Positions 1 to 8,653 of a stretch of DNA of 64,000 nt are shown here, piece by piece. The stretch is from Citrobacter sedlakii NBRC 105722 (GTDB lineage Bacteria; Pseudomonadota; Gammaproteobacteria; Enterobacterales; Enterobacteriaceae), in contig NZ_BBNB01000001.1 in assembly GCF_000759835.1 (NCBI RefSeq), positions 248,001 through 312,000 on the forward strand, in the 5' to 3' direction. The notes below the pieces were generated by a model. It saw nothing but the letters and a program-made list of their open reading frames with translations, searched no databases and was not told the DNA's origin. A program made the position numbers and the translations under genes. Numbering within the stretch: the first letter of the stretch is position 1; the number at the start of each line of letters is the position of its first letter.

Positions 1-981
1 CTTGCCGGCAGCCACCCAACCAATGCGAAAGCCCGGAACCAGACACTTCGAGAATGAAGAACAGTGCAGGATCCGGTCGCTGCGATCCCAGGCTTTGGCG
101 GGTAATGGTTTTTCGCGGCCAAAGTAGAGTTCGCTGTACACGTCATCTTCAATCAGCATCACATTATGCTTGTCAAGGAGCGCGACTAGCCGCGCTTTTT
201 TCGCCGGACTAAGCGTAAAGCCAAGCGGGTTCTGACTGTTGGTCATCAACCAACACGCTTTTACCGGATAATCCTGTAACGCCTGTTCCAGCGCCGCGAG
301 ATCGATCCCCTCTTTCACGTCGGTCGCCACTGACAGCGCTTTAAGCCGCAATCGCTCCAGCGCTTGCAGCGCGCCATAGAAACAGGGGTTTTCCACAATC
401 ACCCAGTCGCCGGGCTCGGTGACCGCCTGTAAGCTCAGATTAAGCGCTTCTAACGCACCGGCGGTGATGACAATGTCATCCGGCGAGACGGTTATGCCCT
501 GCTGGGCATAGCGACGGGCGATGGCATGACGCAGCTCTGCGTTGCCAGGCGGCAGATTTTCGAGCACGCTCATGGCGGTCGCGGTTTTGCTCACCTGCGC
601 CAGCGAGCGGTTAAGCTGCTGGAGCGGAAACAAGCGCGGATCGGGAAACGCCGAGGCGAACGGCATGACCGAGGCATCACGGCTGGCCTGTAACATCTCA
701 AAAATAGAGGTATTGATGTCGACAGCCTCGTCACGCATCACCTGGGCTGGCTGCACGGTCGGCTGGAGAATCGGGCGTGGCGCGACGTAATAGCCGGACT
801 GCGGACGCGCAATAATTCGCCCCTGACTTTCCAGCAGTTGGTAAGCATGTCCGACGGTCATGAAGCTCATGCCGCTGCTGGCGACCTGTTCGCGCAGAGA
901 CGGCAGACGATCGCCGGGTTGCCAGACGCCAGAGGCGATCTGTTCGCAAAGTTGTTCAGCCAGACGCTGGTATTTTTTCAT
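1..981 (-). CDS. ydcR: MocR-family (GntR/aminotransferase) transcriptional regulator YdcR, 3' end outside window
   Basis: Partial gene: about 327 codons from the ATG at 981 run to base 1 without a stop. The E. coli protein is about 468 residues, so roughly the last 140 are missing. The N-terminus is a GntR winged helix (PGDRLPSLREQV, FMTVGHAYQLLESQG). After a linker comes a fold-type I aminotransferase domain (ENLPPGNAELR, MTNSQNPLGFT), with the PLP lysine in SSFSK near the window edge. MocR proteins use PLP as an effector-binding or sensing site. The target of YdcR is not established. It is transcribed away from cioA, with a 168 bp divergent region that holds a 6-3-6 palindrome. Close match to remembered E. 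coli YdcR. Confidence 0.93.
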   Translation of the reverse strand, partial: MKKYQRLAEQLCEQIASGVWQPGDRLPSLREQVASSGMSFMTVGHAYQLLESQGRIIARPQSGYYVAPRPILQPTVQPAQVMRDEAVDINTSIFEMLQASRDASVMPFASAFPDPRLFPLQQLNRSLAQVSKTATAMSVLENLPPGNAELRHAIARRYAQQGITVSPDDIVITAGALEALNLSLQAVTEPGDWVIVENPCFYGALQALERLRLKALSVATDVKEGIDLAALEQALQDYPVKACWLMTNSQNPLGFTLSPAKKARLVALLDKHNVMLIEDDVYSELYFGREKPLPAKAWDRSDRILHCSSFSKCLVPGFRIGWVAAGK

Positions 982-1028
982 TCTGGTTTCTCGTCGGTCA
1001 ATGCAGGTGAGCCTCGCAGTGTATAACA

Positions 1029-1043
1029 GTGAATAAAATTCAC
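1029..1043. promoter_or_regulatory. perfect 6-3-6 inverted repeat in the ydcR/cioA divergent region
   Basis: GTGAATaaaATTCAC lies 48 bp upstream of ydcR and about 107 bp upstream of cioA. Its position suits an operator for YdcR or another regulator of the oxidase operon. Function is inferred from symmetry and position only. Confidence 0.4.
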
Positions 1044-1149
1044 AACGATTTGCAAACTGTTATGGTTAAATATGCCTGTTCTGTTTCTGCCCCTCATTGC
1101 CTCACACGCCTAGAATTGCGCTGAATCAATTTTTAGTGCGGAGTCAGGC

Positions 1150-2550
1150 ATGTTTGGTCTTGATGCGTTTCACCTGGCAAGGATCCAGTTCGCCTTTACG
1201 GTTTCTTTTCACATTATCTTTCCGGCGATCACCATTGGGCTTGCCAGTTATCTGGCGGTGCTGGAAGGCCTTTGGCTAAAAAGCAAAAATCCGGTCTGGC
1301 GCTCGTTGTACCTTTTCTGGTCAAAAATATTCGCCGTCAATTTCGGCATGGGCGTGGTTTCCGGTCTGGTGATGGCCTATCAGTTCGGCACCAACTGGAG
1401 CGGCTTTTCGGAATTCGCAGGCAGTATTACCGGGCCGTTGCTTACCTATGAAGTGCTGACCGCTTTCTTCCTTGAAGCCGGATTCCTCGGGGTGATGCTG
1501 TTTGGCTGGAATAAAGTCGGTCCGGGTTTGCATTTCTTCTCAACCTGCATGGTGGCGCTTGGCACCCTCATTTCCACCTTCTGGATCCTGGCGTCTAACA
1601 GTTGGATGCAAACGCCGCAGGGGTTTGAGATCGTCAACGGCCAGGTTGTGCCCGTGGACTGGTTCGCCGTTATCTTCAATCCTTCGTTCCCTTATCGCCT
1701 GCTGCATATGTCCGTCGCCGCATTTCTCAGTAGCGCGCTGTTTGTCGGCGCTTCGGCAGCCTGGCATCTGCTGCGCGGCAACACAACGCCAGCCATTCGC
1801 ACGATGTTTTCCATGGCGTTGTGGATGACGCTTATTGTCGCGCCGGTGCAGGCGTTAATCGGCGATATGCATGGGCTGAACACCCTGAAACATCAGCCAG
1901 CTAAAATCGCCGCGATTGAAGGTCACTGGGAAAACCCGCCGGGTGAGCCCACGCCGCTGCTGCTGTTTGGCTGGCCGGATATGGAACAGGAACGCACCCG
2001 CTATGGACTGGCGATCCCGGCGCTGGGAAGCCTGATCCTGACGCACAGTCTGGATAAACAGGTTCCGGCGCTAAAAGAATTCGCCAAAGAGGATCGCCCT
2101 CACTCGACGATCGTGTTCTGGTCGTTTCGCATCATGGCCGGCCTGGGCATGTTAATGGTCCTGCTGGGGCTCTGTGCGCTCTGGCTGCGCTACAGGCAGC
2201 GCCTCTACACCTCGCGCCCGTTCCTGCGCTTTGCGCTATGGATGGGACCCTCGGGGCTCATCGCCATTCTCGCGGGCTGGGTGACCACTGAGGTCGGACG
2301 CCAGCCGTGGGTGGTGTACGGTTTACAGCGTACTGCCGACGCGGTGTCGGCCCACGGCGATTTACATATGAGCATTTCGTTGCTCGCTTTCTTTGTTATC
2401 TACAGCTCTGTCTTTGGCGTCGGCTACAGCTACATGATTCGCCTGATCCGCAAAGGGCCGCTGGAAGATGATTCCGCGCCGCCGACGGGCACACCCGCCA
2501 GGCCGCTTTCCGCCGCCGTCCTCGATTCTCAACATGAGGCACATCGCTAA
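1150..2550 (+). CDS. cioA: bd-type quinol oxidase subunit I, short-Q-loop (CIO) type
   Basis: 466 residues, multi-pass inner-membrane protein that would oxidise quinol and reduce O2. Visible: the N-terminal haem-ligand histidine region (VSFHIIFPAITIG, His21), a second conserved His in RLLHMSVAAF near residue 185, and the GRQPW quinol-oxidase motif near residues 383-387. The segment after AKIAAIEGHWE is short, as in the cyanide-insensitive CIO branch and unlike the long Q-loop of E. coli CydA (about 522 aa). A GGAG sits 6 bases before the ATG. The stop overlaps the cioB ATG (TAATG), so the genes are translationally coupled. It has no counterpart at this place in E. coli. Exact subfamily naming is inference. 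Confidence 0.9.
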   Translation: MFGLDAFHLARIQFAFTVSFHIIFPAITIGLASYLAVLEGLWLKSKNPVWRSLYLFWSKIFAVNFGMGVVSGLVMAYQFGTNWSGFSEFAGSITGPLLTYEVLTAFFLEAGFLGVMLFGWNKVGPGLHFFSTCMVALGTLISTFWILASNSWMQTPQGFEIVNGQVVPVDWFAVIFNPSFPYRLLHMSVAAFLSSALFVGASAAWHLLRGNTTPAIRTMFSMALWMTLIVAPVQALIGDMHGLNTLKHQPAKIAAIEGHWENPPGEPTPLLLFGWPDMEQERTRYGLAIPALGSLILTHSLDKQVPALKEFAKEDRPHSTIVFWSFRIMAGLGMLMVLLGLCALWLRYRQRLYTSRPFLRFALWMGPSGLIAILAGWVTTEVGRQPWVVYGLQRTADAVSAHGDLHMSISLLAFFVIYSSVFGVGYSYMIRLIRKGPLEDDSAPPTGTPARPLSAAVLDSQHEAHR

Positions 2551-3560
2551 TGGGTATAGATTTATCGGTTATCTGGTTTGTGATCATCGTCTTCGCCACG
2601 CTAATGTATATCGTGATGGATGGATTCGATTTGGGTATTGGCATTCTGTTTCCTGTCACACGAGACGCAGAGGATCGTGATGTGATGGTCAATAGCGTCG
2701 CGCCGGTATGGGACGGTAATGAAACCTGGCTGGTGCTGGGCGGCGCGGGGCTGTTTGGGGCTTTCCCGCTGGCCTATGCGGTTATTATCGATGCGCTGAC
2801 CATTCCGTTGACGCTGATGCTGATCGGACTGATTTTTCGCGGCGTGGCCTTCGAGTTTCGCTTCAAGGCCACGCCAGCCCACCGCCCATTTTGGGACCAT
2901 GCTTTTCTCGGCGGGTCGATTCTGGCTACCTTCGCACAGGGGATCGTGGTTGGCGCAGTGATCAACGGTTTCCCGGTGACCGGTCGCCGCTACAGCGGCG
3001 GGCCGTTCGACTGGTTAACCCCCTTCACTCTGTTCTGTGGCGTCGGACTGGTCGTTGCCTATGCGCTCTTAGGCGCAACCTGGCTGGTGATGAAAAGCGA
3101 AAATCCGCTGCAGGATAAAATGCGCAGCGTCGCGAAAAAACTGCTGCTGGCCCTGCTGTTGTCAATCGCGATAATCAGCCTCTGGACACCGTTAGCGCAT
3201 CCGGCGATCGCCGACCGTTGGTTTACGCTTCCCAACCTGGGTTATCTGCTGCCAGTTCCGGTGCTGGTGATCGCGTTCAGCGTCTGGTTATGGCGCACAC
3301 TAGGTCGTCCGGAAAACCACACGTTCCCGTTTGTGCTGACGCTCGGGCTGATCTTCCTTGGTTTCAGCGGCCTGGGCATCAGTATCTGGCCGCACATTAT
3401 TCCGCCTTCGGTTACCCTCTGGCAGGCAGCCGCCCCCGCCCAGAGTCAGGGGTTTATGCTGGTCGGTGCGCTGCTCATCATTCCGGTGATTTTGGTGTAC
3501 ACCTTCTGGAGTTACTATGTGTTTCGCGGCAAAGTGCAACATGGCGAGGGGTATCACTGA
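2550..3560 (+). CDS. cioB: bd-type quinol oxidase subunit II
   Basis: 336 residues, with the CydB-family opening (VIWFVIIVFATLMYIVMDGF, DLGIGILFP) and the conserved WDGNETWLVLGG segment near residue 55. About eight or nine hydrophobic segments follow. Shorter than E. coli CydB (379 aa), as usual for CIO-type operons. Pairs with the upstream subunit I. The stop overlaps the next ATG (TGATG), so the three cistrons are tightly coupled. Confidence 0.9.
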   Translation: MGIDLSVIWFVIIVFATLMYIVMDGFDLGIGILFPVTRDAEDRDVMVNSVAPVWDGNETWLVLGGAGLFGAFPLAYAVIIDALTIPLTLMLIGLIFRGVAFEFRFKATPAHRPFWDHAFLGGSILATFAQGIVVGAVINGFPVTGRRYSGGPFDWLTPFTLFCGVGLVVAYALLGATWLVMKSENPLQDKMRSVAKKLLLALLLSIAIISLWTPLAHPAIADRWFTLPNLGYLLPVPVLVIAFSVWLWRTLGRPENHTFPFVLTLGLIFLGFSGLGISIWPHIIPPSVTLWQAAAPAQSQGFMLVGALLIIPVILVYTFWSYYVFRGKVQHGEGYH

Positions 3561-3688
3561 TGCAACATTCTCTCTGGAAACGCCTGATGTGGCTGGTCAT
3601 CCTTTGGGGCGGCAGCGTGTTGGCGCTGGCGGCGGTGGGCATGTTTTTTCGCCTGCTCATGACCGCGGCGGGGTTTAAAGCGCATTAA
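3560..3688 (+). CDS. DUF2474 small membrane protein of the bd oxidase operon
   Basis: 42-residue protein beginning MQHSLWKRLMW, with one transmembrane helix (about residues 10-33) and a short basic end (GFKAH). The ATG overlaps the cioB stop. Short proteins of this kind follow cioAB genes, as CydX follows cydAB, and CydX-type subunits stabilise bd oxidases. By position this is the third subunit or assembly factor; that role is inferred. Confidence 0.8.
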   Translation: MQHSLWKRLMWLVILWGGSVLALAAVGMFFRLLMTAAGFKAH

Positions 3689-3756
3689 GCGGACACCTCG
3701 CCGGATGTCGGCTTTGGGCCAGGCGTTAACCGGCGGAAATAAATACCGACACAAAG

Positions 3757-3777
3757 GCCCGGTAAACGCCACCGGGC
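3757..3777 (-). terminator. stem-loop after rlhA
   Basis: GCCCGGT / ACCGGGC with a 7-base loop lies 15 bp past the rlhA stop and is followed on the minus strand by CTTTGT. Just upstream, 3700-3720 carries a degenerate REP-like half (GCCGGATGTCGGC). Confidence 0.55.
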
Positions 3778-3792
3778 TGATGTCGCAAAGGA

Positions 3793-5754
3793 TTAAGGTT
3801 TACGCTTCGGCAGCGTTTTCATCAGATCTTCCGGACTGACGGAACCCACCACGCTGCCCGGCAGCGGCATTTTAAGAATGTGATTTTTAATCTTGCCGAT
3901 AACGTGCATTTCACACGGGCGACAGTCAAATTTCAGCGTCAGCACCTCATCACCGTTGACCAGTTGCATTGGCGTCGCTTTCCAGCTTTTGATGTTACCT
4001 TTCGCCTGTTTCGGGCACAGATTAAAGGCAAAACGCAGGCAATGCTTGGTGATCATCACAGGCACATCGCCCTTTTCTTGATGCGCTTCATACGCCGCGT
4101 CGATCAACTGTACGCCATAACGATGGTAGAACTCACGCGCCTTCTGGTTATAGACGTTTGCCAGAAAACTCAAATGCGTCTGCGGGTAGACCGGCGCGGG
4201 ATCTGAGACCGGTTTGCGCACGCCGCGTTTGTAGCGGGCAAGTCGCGCCTTATCCAGCATCTCAATGGCTTCCCGACGGAACGCGTTGAGCAGCCCGTTT
4301 GGCACAAACAGCGCACCGGGTAGGTTAACCTGAATGTCACGCGCGTAGTAGAGCGTCTGCCCCAGCTTCGCCAGCCCGTCCTTGAGGTTACTCAGCGCTT
4401 TTTCAGCGTTGTTGGCGTCGTCAAACTGACCGTCCAGCGTGTGCGTTACGCTCACCCCTTCCTCGCTGGTTAACGTCAGGATCAGCTGTTCCTGCCAGCC
4501 GCCGAGTTCGATATCCACCGCTACCCGCCGCTCGCTGGAGGTTTTGGTTAACGCCTGCTGCCAGTTATGATCGAGATTACGGTTCAGTGGATGTCGCGGG
4601 CGCACTTTGTGCAGGTCGGCAGGCATCTCGTTCGGCCAGACGCGATAACTGTTTTCCCCGGTTTTTTCGACAGTATTGGCACGAAAACCAACCACCTCAC
4701 GTTTGATCAGTACGTTCAGGCCATCGCCGTTCGCCAGTGGTTCACTGGCTTCAACATCAAGGTGATCTTTCGCCACTTTCAGCACTTCGCCAACGGGTAA
4801 GCCGATGAATTTTGGTGAGTCAAAGGCGCCAATATCGCCTTTGCGCGCATTGACAAAATAATCGGTGCTGCCGCGATGGAACGTTTTATCCGTGGACGGG
4901 ATAAAGAAATGCTCGGTGCGACCGGAAGACGCGCGCGCCAGATCGCTGCGCTCTTCAATGATCGCATCCAGCATTTGCCGATAGTGGGCGGTGATATTTT
5001 TTACGTAACTCATGTCCTTATAACGCCCTTCAATTTTGAAGGAGCGTACACCTGCATCAATTAACGCGCCGAGGTTAGCGGTTTGATCGTTGTCTTTCAT
5101 CGACAGCAGATGTTTCTCGTAAGACACAACCCGGCCCTGATCGTCCTTCAGGGTGTACGGTAAACGGCACGCCTGGGAGCAGTCGCCGCGGTTGGCGCTA
5201 CGTCCGGTCTGGGCGTGAGAAATATAACACTGGCCGGAATATGCGACGCAGAGCGCGCCATGCACGAAAAATTCGAGAGTGGCATCGGTCGCCTGATGAA
5301 TCGCCTGAATTTGCGCAAGGCTCAGCTCGCGCGCCAGCACAATCTGGGTGAAACCGACGTCAGCCAAAAATTTCGCTTTTTCGACGCTACGGATGTCGCA
5401 TTGCGTGCTGGCATGCAGTTCAATCGGCGGAATGTCAAGTTCAAGGATCCCCATATCCTGAACGATCAGCGCGTCGACGCCGGTCTGGTAAAGATCGGTA
5501 ATCAGGCGCTGGGCGGGTTCCAGCTCATCGTCATGAAGAATGGTGTTCAGCGTAACAAAGATTTTCGCGCCAAAGCGATGGGCAAACGGCACCAGTTCGG
5601 CGATATCTTTCAGGCTGTTGCTGGCGTTATGACGCGCGCCGAAGCCGGGACCGCCAATATAAACGGCGTCCGCGCCGTGTAAAATGGCTTCGCGGGCGAT
5701 GGCGGTGTCACGTGCCGGGCTTAACAATTCAAGGCGATGTGGGTGCTGGCGCAT
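3793..5754 (-). CDS. rlhA: 23S rRNA 5-hydroxycytidine (C2501) synthase, peptidase U32 family
   Basis: 653 residues from the ATG at 5754, the E. coli RlhA (YdcP) length. An in-frame TTG at 5781 would add nine residues but is not a convincing start. The U32 signature is visible (FFVHGALCVAYSGQCYIS), as are cysteine clusters (CSQACRLPY, CPKQAKGN, FDCRPCEMH) consistent with a metal or Fe-S centre. E. coli RlhA hydroxylates 23S rRNA C2501, linked to prephenate and iron supply. The C-terminus ends KTLPKRKP. Monocistronic, with its own stem-loop. Confidence 0.95.
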   Translation of the reverse strand: MRQHPHRLELLSPARDTAIAREAILHGADAVYIGGPGFGARHNASNSLKDIAELVPFAHRFGAKIFVTLNTILHDDELEPAQRLITDLYQTGVDALIVQDMGILELDIPPIELHASTQCDIRSVEKAKFLADVGFTQIVLARELSLAQIQAIHQATDATLEFFVHGALCVAYSGQCYISHAQTGRSANRGDCSQACRLPYTLKDDQGRVVSYEKHLLSMKDNDQTANLGALIDAGVRSFKIEGRYKDMSYVKNITAHYRQMLDAIIEERSDLARASSGRTEHFFIPSTDKTFHRGSTDYFVNARKGDIGAFDSPKFIGLPVGEVLKVAKDHLDVEASEPLANGDGLNVLIKREVVGFRANTVEKTGENSYRVWPNEMPADLHKVRPRHPLNRNLDHNWQQALTKTSSERRVAVDIELGGWQEQLILTLTSEEGVSVTHTLDGQFDDANNAEKALSNLKDGLAKLGQTLYYARDIQVNLPGALFVPNGLLNAFRREAIEMLDKARLARYKRGVRKPVSDPAPVYPQTHLSFLANVYNQKAREFYHRYGVQLIDAAYEAHQEKGDVPVMITKHCLRFAFNLCPKQAKGNIKSWKATPMQLVNGDEVLTLKFDCRPCEMHVIGKIKNHILKMPLPGSVVGSVSPEDLMKTLPKRKP

Positions 5755-5832
5755 AGCGTTGTTTTTATCCAGTAGCAGCAAAATGGCGGCTATTGTAGTC
5801 AGAAGCGCGGCATTGCGAAATAGTTTTCCCGC

Positions 5833-6369
5833 TTAACTGCGCGGGTAATGAATCAGCGAATGAAAATGGACTGTTTGCGCGCTGGTGTTGCGATAGGCAT
5901 GGGCGTGATCACCGGCGAAACGAACGCCTTCTCCGGTTTTGATCGTCCGCCACTGCGCGTTAATACACATCTCCAGCTCGCCATAGATCACCACGACGTG
6001 CTCAATTACCCCCGCCTCGTGCGGCGTGGATTCGCTGAGCGCGCCGGGCGCCAGAAGAATGGAAAAATGGTCGAAGCAAAGTTCCGGATCCCACGGAAAC
6101 AGCGGCGTCACCACCATTTCCTGCTGCTGAGGATCAAACGTCGGCAAAGGCGTCGATTCCGGCGGTGAAATAAACGTAGAAAACGGGACATTCAGCCCGG
6201 TGGCGATCTTCCACAGGGTCGCCACGGTCGGGCTGGATTCGTTCCGTTCGATCTGCCCAAGCATGGCTTTCGACACCCCTGTCGCGTCCGCCAGGCGCGA
6301 CAGGCTCCAGCCGCGCTGGGTGCGCAACGTTTTCAGCGTGCTCGCCAGATACTGTGTGAGATTGTCCAT
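5833..6369 (-). CDS. sutR: XRE-cupin transcriptional regulator SutR (YdcN)
   Basis: 178 residues. N-terminal helix-turn-helix (GWSLSRLADATGVSKAMLGQ, about residues 20-40) and C-terminal cupin (about residues 100-175; VVVIYGELEMCINAQW, GEGVRFAGDHAHAYRN). E. coli SutR has been linked to control of sulfur-utilisation genes. GGGAG precedes the ATG. Divergent from ydcO across 93 bp carrying a pair of mirror-image sites, so it probably represses itself and/or ydcO. Confidence 0.93.
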   Translation of the reverse strand: MDNLTQYLASTLKTLRTQRGWSLSRLADATGVSKAMLGQIERNESSPTVATLWKIATGLNVPFSTFISPPESTPLPTFDPQQQEMVVTPLFPWDPELCFDHFSILLAPGALSESTPHEAGVIEHVVVIYGELEMCINAQWRTIKTGEGVRFAGDHAHAYRNTSAQTVHFHSLIHYPRS

Positions 6370-6400
6370 ACGCGTTCTCCCAAAAACAGCAGCTTACCAC

Positions 6401-6453
6401 TTGTGCGCTATAACGCTCAAATGGTAGATTCAAGCGACCGTTATAACGCACAA
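6401..6453. promoter_or_regulatory. paired inverted sites, probable SutR operator for sutR/ydcO
   Basis: TTGTGCGCTATAACG at 6401-6415 and CGTTATAACGCACAA at 6439-6453 are mirror images differing at one base, with centres about 38 bp apart. Each contains a TATAACG/CGTTATA core. They fill the divergent region and end next to the ydcO ribosome-binding site. Assignment to SutR is inference from position. Confidence 0.6.
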
Positions 6454-6462
6454 GAGGTTGCT

Positions 6463-7629
6463 ATGCGCGCTTTCTCGCTTCCGCTACCGACGCTTCTGTC
6501 AGGGTTTGTGGCGGTCCTCATCGGCTATGCCAGCTCGGCAGCTATTATCTGGCAGGCCGCCGTGGCCGCAGGCGCCAGCGCCGAACAGATCGCCGGCTGG
6601 ATGACCGCGCTCGGCATCGCCATGGGCGTCAGTACGCTGGGCCTGTCACTGTGGTATCGCGCTCCGGTATTGACGGCATGGTCTACACCTGGCGCGGCGC
6701 TGTTGGTCACGGGCTTGCAGGGGGTAACGCTGACGGAAGCGGTTGGCGTGTTTATCGTCGCTAACGCGCTGATTGTCATCTGCGGAATAACGGGTCTGTT
6801 TGCGCGCATGATGAGGATTATCCCCCACTCGCTCGCCGCCGCGATGCTGGCTGGCATTCTGCTGCGTTTTGGTTTGCAGGCCTTCACCAATCTGGAGGGC
6901 CATTTGATGCTGTGCGGCAGTATGTTGCTGGCCTGGCTGGCGTTAAAGCGAGTTGCTCCGCGCTATGCCGTCATTGCCGCACTGTTCACGGGCGCACTGG
7001 TGGCATGGCTTGAGGGCGAAGTGGTGACCCGTACGTTGAGCGTCGCTCCGGTTATACCGACGTTTATTGCGCCTTCGTTTTCTCTGGCGCACGCGTTAGG
7101 CGTGGCGGTACCGCTATTTCTGGTCACAATGGCGTCACAGAATGCGCCCGGCGTAGCGACAATGAAGGCCAGCGGCTATGACGTGCCTGTTTCACCGCTG
7201 ATCGTGGTGACGGGCCTGCTGGCATTGCTGTTATCGCCATTTGGCGTGTATTCCATCTGCATTGCCGCCATCACAGCGGCAATCTGTCAAAGTTCGGATG
7301 CGCATCCGGATGCGTCAAAGCGCTGGCTGGCGGCAGCGTCAGCCGGGGTGTTTTATCTTCTGGCGGGGATTTTCGGCAGTTCGATTACCGGCATAATGGC
7401 GGCGCTACCGGTGAGCGGCGTGCAGATGCTGGCAGGATTAGCGCTGTTAAGCACCCTCTCCGGCAGTCTGTATCAGGCGCTGAACCATGACGCGGATCGC
7501 GATGCGGCTATCGTCACGTTCCTGGTCACCGCCAGCGGTGTGACGCTGTGGGGTATCGGCTCGGCATTCTGGGGGCTGATGGCGGGTGGTGTCTGCTTCG
7601 CCACGTTAACCTTCTCCCGCCGCGCGTAG
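6463..7629 (+). CDS. ydcO: BenE-family benzoate/H+ symporter-like protein YdcO
   Basis: 388 residues from the ATG at 6463, which has GAGG five bases upstream and gives a length close to E. coli YdcO (391 aa). An ATG 60 bases upstream lies inside the operator and is unlikely. About 12 hydrophobic segments, with the family segments LIGYASSAAIIWQAA and MASQNAPGVATMKASGYDV. The true substrate in enterics is unknown; aromatic carboxylates are plausible given the pca genes nearby. The end overlaps the convergent AraC gene by 24 bp. Confidence 0.92.
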   Translation: MRAFSLPLPTLLSGFVAVLIGYASSAAIIWQAAVAAGASAEQIAGWMTALGIAMGVSTLGLSLWYRAPVLTAWSTPGAALLVTGLQGVTLTEAVGVFIVANALIVICGITGLFARMMRIIPHSLAAAMLAGILLRFGLQAFTNLEGHLMLCGSMLLAWLALKRVAPRYAVIAALFTGALVAWLEGEVVTRTLSVAPVIPTFIAPSFSLAHALGVAVPLFLVTMASQNAPGVATMKASGYDVPVSPLIVVTGLLALLLSPFGVYSICIAAITAAICQSSDAHPDASKRWLAAASAGVFYLLAGIFGSSITGIMAALPVSGVQMLAGLALLSTLSGSLYQALNHDADRDAAIVTFLVTASGVTLWGIGSAFWGLMAGGVCFATLTFSRRA

Positions 7630-8481
7630 CTGCGAGGGTGTTTTCCCCGTCACCTGCTTAACGCGGTTGCTGAAATGGCTCGGGGAGCTGAACCCGCAGG
7701 CCAGCGCAATGTCGGTTAACGGTTGACGGGTGTGACACACCAGTTGCTTCGCCAGCGCCATGCGTCGCTGCATCACATACTGATGCGGCGCCATTTTCAT
7801 CGACTGGCGAAACATACGGGCGAAATGAAATTCGCTGAGCGCCGCCTCGCGGGCTAAGTCGGCAAGTGTCAGCGGTTCCGCCAGATGGGCATCGATGTAC
7901 GCCAGCACGTTGCGCAGCGTCACGGGCGCCAGTCCGCCGGTTACGGTAGGCAGGCGCCACTGGACGTTGCTGTAGTGCTGGATCAAGTGAGTCATCAACA
8001 GCGACGAGGCCGCGCTCAGCGTCAGGTGATTGGCGGGCTGCTGCCAGTCGTTACCGAGAAAAAACTGGCGATAGACGGCGGTGATACCCGGGTCGTTGCC
8101 AAATAACCGTTCTTCGAGTGTGAAACGGTAAGGACTTTTGTCCCACACTTTTTCGCCCACTTCGCGCAGGTGCACATCGGTGCAGTAAAGATGCACAAAG
8201 GATAAGTCGTCGCGAATATCCCACGTCGATTCGCTCTCTTTTGGCATCAGACAAAACCGATCCGGCCCGCCGCCGTTTTCCCAGCCGCTGGACGTTTTGT
8301 GATAACTCTCATAGCCATCCTCAATGTACAGACTGAGGGTGTGATGATCGCAATATTGCGTAATGGTATCGCGCTTGTTCGACCAGGCCGCCAGCTGGAC
8401 GCCAGAATGCAGCGCGACTGACTCATGCAGCACAGCATTATGTTTGCGCAGGTTTTCAAACGCATCGTAGGACCGGGACAT
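7606..8481 (-). CDS. AraC-family transcriptional regulator
   Basis: 291 residues. The N-terminal effector/dimerisation region (about 1-170) resembles the cupin-like arms of AraC proteins. The C-terminal double helix-turn-helix (about 185-290) has the signatures LADLAREAALSEFHFARMF and ALACGFSSPSHFSNRVKQVTG. Divergent from an EamA exporter gene, so it probably activates that gene in response to an unknown ligand. It sits where E. coli carries the transposase-like ydcM. I do not recognise a named orthologue. Confidence 0.88.
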   Translation of the reverse strand: MSRSYDAFENLRKHNAVLHESVALHSGVQLAAWSNKRDTITQYCDHHTLSLYIEDGYESYHKTSSGWENGGGPDRFCLMPKESESTWDIRDDLSFVHLYCTDVHLREVGEKVWDKSPYRFTLEERLFGNDPGITAVYRQFFLGNDWQQPANHLTLSAASSLLMTHLIQHYSNVQWRLPTVTGGLAPVTLRNVLAYIDAHLAEPLTLADLAREAALSEFHFARMFRQSMKMAPHQYVMQRRMALAKQLVCHTRQPLTDIALACGFSSPSHFSNRVKQVTGKTPSQLRAAGEG

Positions 8482-8559
8482 ATCACCATATCGACAACAT
8501 TTAGCAGATCCTCAGTCTATCGCAGGTTGCCGCGCTTACCATGCCCTCAAAGGAAAAAA

Positions 8560-8587
8560 GCGCAAGATTTTGCAAGTGTGGCGCAAG
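8560..8587. promoter_or_regulatory. tandem GCGCAAG repeats 21 bp apart, candidate AraC-type operator
   Basis: GCGCAAG occurs at 8560-8566 and 8581-8587, exactly two helical turns apart, with a TGCAAG variant between them. It lies between the AraC gene and the EamA gene, about 65-90 bp before the latter's start. AraC-family monomers with two HTH motifs often bind such tandem sites. Candidate only. Confidence 0.4.
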
Positions 8588-8653
8588 GGGATGAAAGCGC
8601 ATTCCCGGCAATTTTGTGACAGTGAGTCATCGTTTGATAAGAGGTAAAACGTG

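Noticed and set aside
3793-5781. TTG start giving a 662-residue RlhA
   Set aside because: The ATG at 5754 gives the 653-residue family length.
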